From the NCBI GenBank assembly GCA_026122225.1, contig JANEZZ010001669.1:226643-290642 (forward strand): a stretch of 64,000 nt of DNA. The letters run 5' to 3'. Positions 41,401 to 47,400 of this stretch are shown here, one piece after another. Source of the stretch: Heloderma charlesbogerti (lineage: Eukaryota > Chordata > Lepidosauria > Squamata > Helodermatidae). The notes beneath the pieces were generated by a model, which did not search any database, was not told the origin of the DNA, and was given only the letters and a program-made list of their open reading frames with translations. The first letter of the stretch is position 1, and each line of letters opens with the position of its first letter. Both the position numbers and the translations under genes were made by a program.

Positions 41401-44400
41401 GTGCTGGGGGATTATTGCTCTGTGCCATGGCAATTGTGCCATGGGGTTCCACAGGGCTCTATTTTATCCTCCATGCTGTTTAACATCTACATGAAACCGC
41501 TGGGGGAGGTTATCCAGAGATGTGAGCTGAGGTGCCATCAATATGCGGATGACACCCAGCTCTACCTCTCTTTCTCATCAATCCCAGGTGAGGCAGTGGC
41601 TGTTCTGAATCAGTGCCTAGACACGGTAATGGACTAGATGAGGGCCAATAAACTGAAACTCCATCCAGACAAGACAGAGGTACTGTTAGTGGGTGGTTTG
41701 TCTTCCCAGCTTGGTGATATTCAACCTGTTCTGGAGGGGGTTGTACTCCCCCTAAAGGATCAGGTTTGTAGTTTGGGGTACTCTTGGACCCAGAACTGCC
41801 ACTTGAGACACAGGTAAACTCAGTGGCACGGAGCATTTTTTATCAGCTTAGGCTGGTATACCAACTATGCCCTTATCTGGACAGAGATATCCTAGCTACA
41901 GTTATCCATGCTCTGATAACTTTTCGTCTGGATTACTGCAATGCGTTATACGTGGGGCTGCCTTTGAAAATGGTCCAGAAACTTCAGCTGGTTCAAAATA
42001 GGGCAGCAAGATTGTTAACAGGGACTGGCCAGTGAGCTCATATTATGCCAGCACTGGCTGCCAGTCCATTTCCAGGCCCAATTCAAAGTGCTGGTATTAA
42101 CATTCAAAGCCCTAAACAGCTTGGGGCAAGGTTATCTGAAGGATCACCTCCTCCCATATGTGCCTGCCTGAACCTTAAAATCATCCTCAGCAGCCATCCT
42201 CCATGAGCCCCTGCCAAAGAAAGTCAGGCAGGTGGCTACTAGGAGGAGGGCCTTTTCTGCTGTGGCACCCTGGCTGTGGAATGAGTAGGGATGTACAAAA
42301 TGACTTGCCTGTTTCGTTTCGTGACATCCGCGTAGGGGGGGAGGCGCGCCGTCCCTCCCCCCGAAATCCTCGCCGGCCGGCTCCAGCCGCTGCTGGGCTG
42401 CGCAGGAACGCAAACAGCGGCCGCCATAGCCGCCGCCATTTGCGTCCCTTTTTTTCGCCGTGATAGGCTACGTAAATATTTATGTAGCCTATCACGGCCT
42501 CCGCAGGGACGCTAATGGCGTTAACAGGGACTGGCCAGTGAGCTCATACGATGAGTGAGCCTATACAATAGTGAGAGCCTATACAGTGAGCCTATCACAG
42601 GAAAAATTGTGAAGCGAATGGCGGCCGCAAACGCGGCTGCCATTCGCAAAGCAGCATGAACGGCACCAGGTAGGTGCTCCATTTTGTGTGCCTTTTGCAG
42701 GGTGGTGGGGCCGGGGGGCTTCGTTCAGCCACGGATTTCAGGGGGCTGAATGCACTGGCATTCAGCCTTACTGAGATCCATGGCAGAATTCTCCACCATC
42801 CCTAGAATGAGGTCCCTAGTGAGGTTCGCCTGGCACCTACATTGTATTCCTTCTGGCGCCAGGTGAAGACCTTTTTTATTTTTCCCAAGCATTTTAGCTT
42901 TCTAGACTTTTAGCTTTGCTGTTTTAAGTCTGCATTTTAAATCTCTGCACTGCTGCTAGGTTTTATTCTGGTTGCATTGTTATATTGTGGTTTCAATGTT
43001 TTTATATTTTATATTGTTTTACTGTATGCTTTTTGGTTTTAATTTTTGTGAACCACCCAGAGCGCGTCGGTTATTGGGTGGTATGGAAATGAAATAAATA
43101 AATAAAATATTAATTATGATTCTTTGAGATTTTTCTCTTAAAATGTTAGTTTCTGTCATTTCTGCATGATAATCTGAAGTCTATGTAAGGTTTCTAAATC
43201 CATTCAATAAAATCTTCCTTTTGTTTACCACAATGTTCACACTTTGTTGTCAGATTTTATTTTCCCCCCTTTGTTTTCCCAACTTACAAAATTAAGATAT
43301 AATTAGATACTTTTGGGTACGGCAGATTGCAGTTCCATCTCTAACACTGGGTATAATTTTAATTAATGTTTTAATACAATGAAAGTGTTTATACTTTTAA
43401 ATTCAATATTGCCACTTATTGGCACTGTCATAAACGTACTTCAAGTTCTTAAAGTTGTAAAATTGTTCACAGCAACTTTTTATAAAATCTATACTGACCA
43501 TTTGTTCCCCCATATGGTAAAATTGTTTAATAAAATTATGGACAAGTGTGAGGTTTTCCAGTCATCATAACACTACAAAAACCATACTGCTATAAAAACC
43601 TGGAAAAGACCCTGGCTAAACAGACGCATACCATCCAATCACACTGCTAAACAACAAATATTTACTGGCATATTGGCTGATAGGCTTGGAACAATAGCCC
43701 CTCAACTATCGACCAGTTTGGTTTTATTAGGTGTCATATTGCAGGCCCAATATAGAGATTATTAAATGTAATTTATTCCTGTGAAAACAAAACTAAATCC
43801 CCCTACTCCATAACACTGCTTGACACGGCTAAGGCCTTTGACAAGCTGGAATTGAATTTTATATTTGAATTAAGGAAAAAGATGATGCGGGGGGGGGGGG
43901 GGGATTGCTTGTCTCAATTATAGTCACAGAACCAGGCAGTTATGGTTATCAGGGTAAATGGTATGGATTCCTTACCAATCCCTATCACCAGACATACCAA
44001 GCAAGATAACTATGTTTGCAATAGTGCTAACCGTTGAGCAGTCTGGAGAAGGCAATGCAGGTGGTAAAGGAATTTGGGGAAGCAGCAGGGGCACAGGTTA
44101 ATTATAAACATAGATGACAAACAGTGCTTAAATTTGAAGCACAGCTCTGGTATCTGTATCACAGAACTAAAATATCTAGGAGCTAGTATCCATCAGACAT
44201 GTCTACTTTGCTAAAACTAAATTACCATCAAGTTATTAAATATATCAAGCAAAAGCTAAAACAATGGACTAATATGAACCTGAATTGGATGGAAAGGTAA
44301 CAGCAGTTAAAATGAAACTGTTACCTAAGCTAAGTTTCCTATTCCAGACCCAACTGGTTTCCTTATCTGACCAAAGGCTAAAACAACAGTCAACTCTATT

Positions 44401-47400
44401 CTTAAATTTTATTTTTAGCAACAGACACAGATTCAACTTAAATGTTTTATGTGGAAAGAGCAAAAAGAGAGAGCTGAGCATCCCCAGTTTGCTTAGATAT
44501 TACAGTGCATTTCAGTTGAGACAAGTGCTCAGATATTACAATACACTTCAGCTAAAACACTTGTTGGGAGGCCTCCCTGATTTCATTTTTCCATCTCAAG
44601 GTCACTCTGAGCATTCTGGTCTGGGGGACAATAGCATGTTCCTAGCACTAAAATAGTTTTGGAGCCTGGTATTGTCACTCACAGTGCTTCTGTGAAAGAG
44701 CCTGCCCCTTTTATTGGGGCATTGATAAATTTAACATTGATAAAGCCACCCTTCACCTGCCAGTTTCTCATGGAGGTTTATGATAAAAACTCCTGTACAC
44801 TATCTTAAATTATAATTATTTAAAAATTCCTCTATCTTGTTGTTTGCATCTGAGTCCTCCAAAAACATAGATACAGCAAGTACTGAGACACCTTGAACAT
44901 ATTTATGCAACCCGTCTCACTTTTGCGTATCAATGGTTATTTGTTCAGTTCTTCATCTGTGGCACTTTTCTCATACATGCTCAAAAATAATCACCCAAAA
45001 TATGACACAGATGTCATCCCAGATAAATCAGAACTTTACATTATAATATAGGAGGGCTAATTTTGTATATATCTACCCAGATGCTCCTTCAGAAGGTTTC
45101 CATTTGAACTTCCCCAGATGCTAACATTGGCTGGGAATGTTTTTCTCTTTGGTCCTTCATCTGCCTTCTTCTGAAAGGGTGCAGTGATACCTCTACCCTA
45201 GGGATGTACAAATTGTGTTCCTCCTGTGCCGCTTGACTTCTGCAGTTCGCATCCAGTGCTCCGTTCCGCTATTCACAAGCCCCTGGAATTCTCCTCTCTT
45301 TTTTTCCGCTCCAAAAATTACGTAAATAAATACATACTGACAAACATAATTCCTGTACCCATCCGTCTCTACAAGTCCGCATGACTTCCGTAAGAATCAC
45401 TACTTTTTGTAAATGTTTACGTATTTTTTCCCTTCCCTGCCATGCAGTAATTACTTTCAACCAAAACACTTCCTCTTCCTTGTAGGGGCTTCCCAAAAGA
45501 AGACTGTCTCAGGAGTGCCTGAGAGATAAACTATTTGTTTAAAGCAACACTGTTTTAAAGAAGAAAAAAACTTTTTAAATGACCATGCATGATGTATTAT
45601 TCTCCCTGCTAAGCTTTATATTTCCACATCCAGTGTAGTTGTTGTTGTTGACATTGTGAGGCTAAAATGGAGAGAACTACTTCAGAAAGAACTTTCCATT
45701 ATATTGTCTCTTTTTCATGAGTTTCATAACAGCAGTGTGGTGTTGTGGTTAGACAGCCAGTGTAGCCTAGTGGTTAGAGTGTTGGATTGGGACTTGGGAG
45801 ATGGGGAGTTCTAGTCCCCACTTGGCTATGAAAGCTCACTGGGTGACTTTGGGCCAGTCTCAACCATGCACATTATTTGTGTGTTCTTTCTGAAGCAGTC
45901 ACACTTCACTTGTACAAATGCAGCATGAAGGGAAAGATCAGCAACCTTCTTTTTGTTTGAATAAAAAGCACACTCTGCACATGCTCAGGGAATGGACAAA
46001 ATGAGGAATAAACGTATCAGGGAATAAGAAGAACTATGTTCTTCCATTATGTGTGTGTATGTGCGTGGGGGGGGGGGAGCTTTTCCCCCAATCCAGCTGT
46101 TTCCCTGGAAACGCCCTTCCCCCCACCCCCATTCACCCAAGGGCCTTTGAGATAACTAACAGGAGGTTTGATCATGAGCTGGATGTGGAAATACAAAGCT
46201 AAGCTGGGGGCAAGTGGGGTGCTGACATGTGTAGGAGTAAGTCCCACTGAACTCAATAAGACTTACTTCTGAGTAGACATGCAGAGTTGGTTCTCCTCTC
46301 CATTTTAGCCTCACAACGTCAACAACAACGCTGGATGTGGAAATATAAAGCTTAGCAGGGAGAATAATACATTGTGCATGGTCACTTTTAAAGATTTTTT
46401 CTTTCTTTAAAACAGCGTTGCTTTAAACAAATAGTTTCTCTCTCAGGCACACCTAAAACAGTCTTCTTTTGGGAAGCCCCTACAAGGAAGAGGAAGTGTT
46501 TTGGCTGAAAGTAAACTCCCCAATGGAGAAGGAGGATTTCAGTTTTAAAAAGAGCACCCACAAGGCGGTAAGCACAACTCATTAAAAAAAAACTTACATA
46601 TTTATTATCGTAATATTACTGTCCTTCCGATTTACGAATTATACTGCGTATTTATTTATGAAAATTTCATGACTCTTTGCAAATGACAACAAAAAAGCCG
46701 CATGATTGCTGGCTCCGCAGGACCTCGTGGTGCCGCTTCGCAGAAGATTTCATGGCACAGACTGAAGGGAATTCAATCCCATTTCAGTCCATGGTGGAAT
46801 TCTCTGACATCCTTACTCTATCCCCTGAACTGTTTACCAAAGAAGGCAAGCCAGGCCCCTTATATTTATAGATAGAGTCACTGGGTAAGAACTTTTTTCC
46901 CCCCCTTTCTATACCACCCAATAGCCGAAGCTCTCTGGGCGGTTCACAAAAATTAAAACCACAGAGTACAGCATAAAACAATATAAAATATGAAAGCTTA
47001 AAACCACAATATAATAGTACAACCAGAATAAAACCTAGCAGCAATGCAGAGTTTTAAAATACAGATTTAAAACACCAGAGCTAAAAGACAAGGAAACTAA
47101 AATGCTAAAATACTGGGAGAATAAAAAGATCTTCTCCTGGTGCCAGAAGGAGAACAACGTAAGCGCCAGGCAAACCTCTCTAGGGAGCTCATACCACAGC
47201 CGGGGTAACACAGCAGAAAAGGCCCTCTTCCTGGTAGCCACCCACCTCAGTCCTTTGGCGGGGGCTCCCAGAGAAGGACCCCTGAGGATGATCTTAGGGT
47301 CCAGGAAGGCACATTTTTTAAGGAAGGCTTTTGAAAGCTACTGCCAAGCAGAGAAGAATCACAAGCGCATTGGGTTCAGTCGGATTTAAATTGACCACAG

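Larger units (their letters stand above)
40385..43112 (+). mobile_element. CR1/L3-like LINE, 5'-truncated, interrupted by a hAT element
   Basis: The plus strand encodes a reverse transcriptase in pieces. The first frame (40635-41483) has [34 protein letters not shown] and [20 protein letters not shown]. After a frameshift near 41320-41480 the second (41311-41637) continues with [17 protein letters not shown] and the catalytic YADD box. A TAG at 41636 and further stops follow. The 3' end at 42805-43112 finishes in AATAAATAAATAAA. A 519-bp foldback hAT splits the 3' part at 42286-42804. The element is dead. Confidence 0.85.

Noticed and set aside
41311..41637. A retroviral polymerase, because of the YADD box
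   Set aside because: Neighbouring motifs ([24 protein letters not shown]) and the AATAAA-repeat 3' end are those of a non-LTR LINE. There are no LTRs, protease or envelope.
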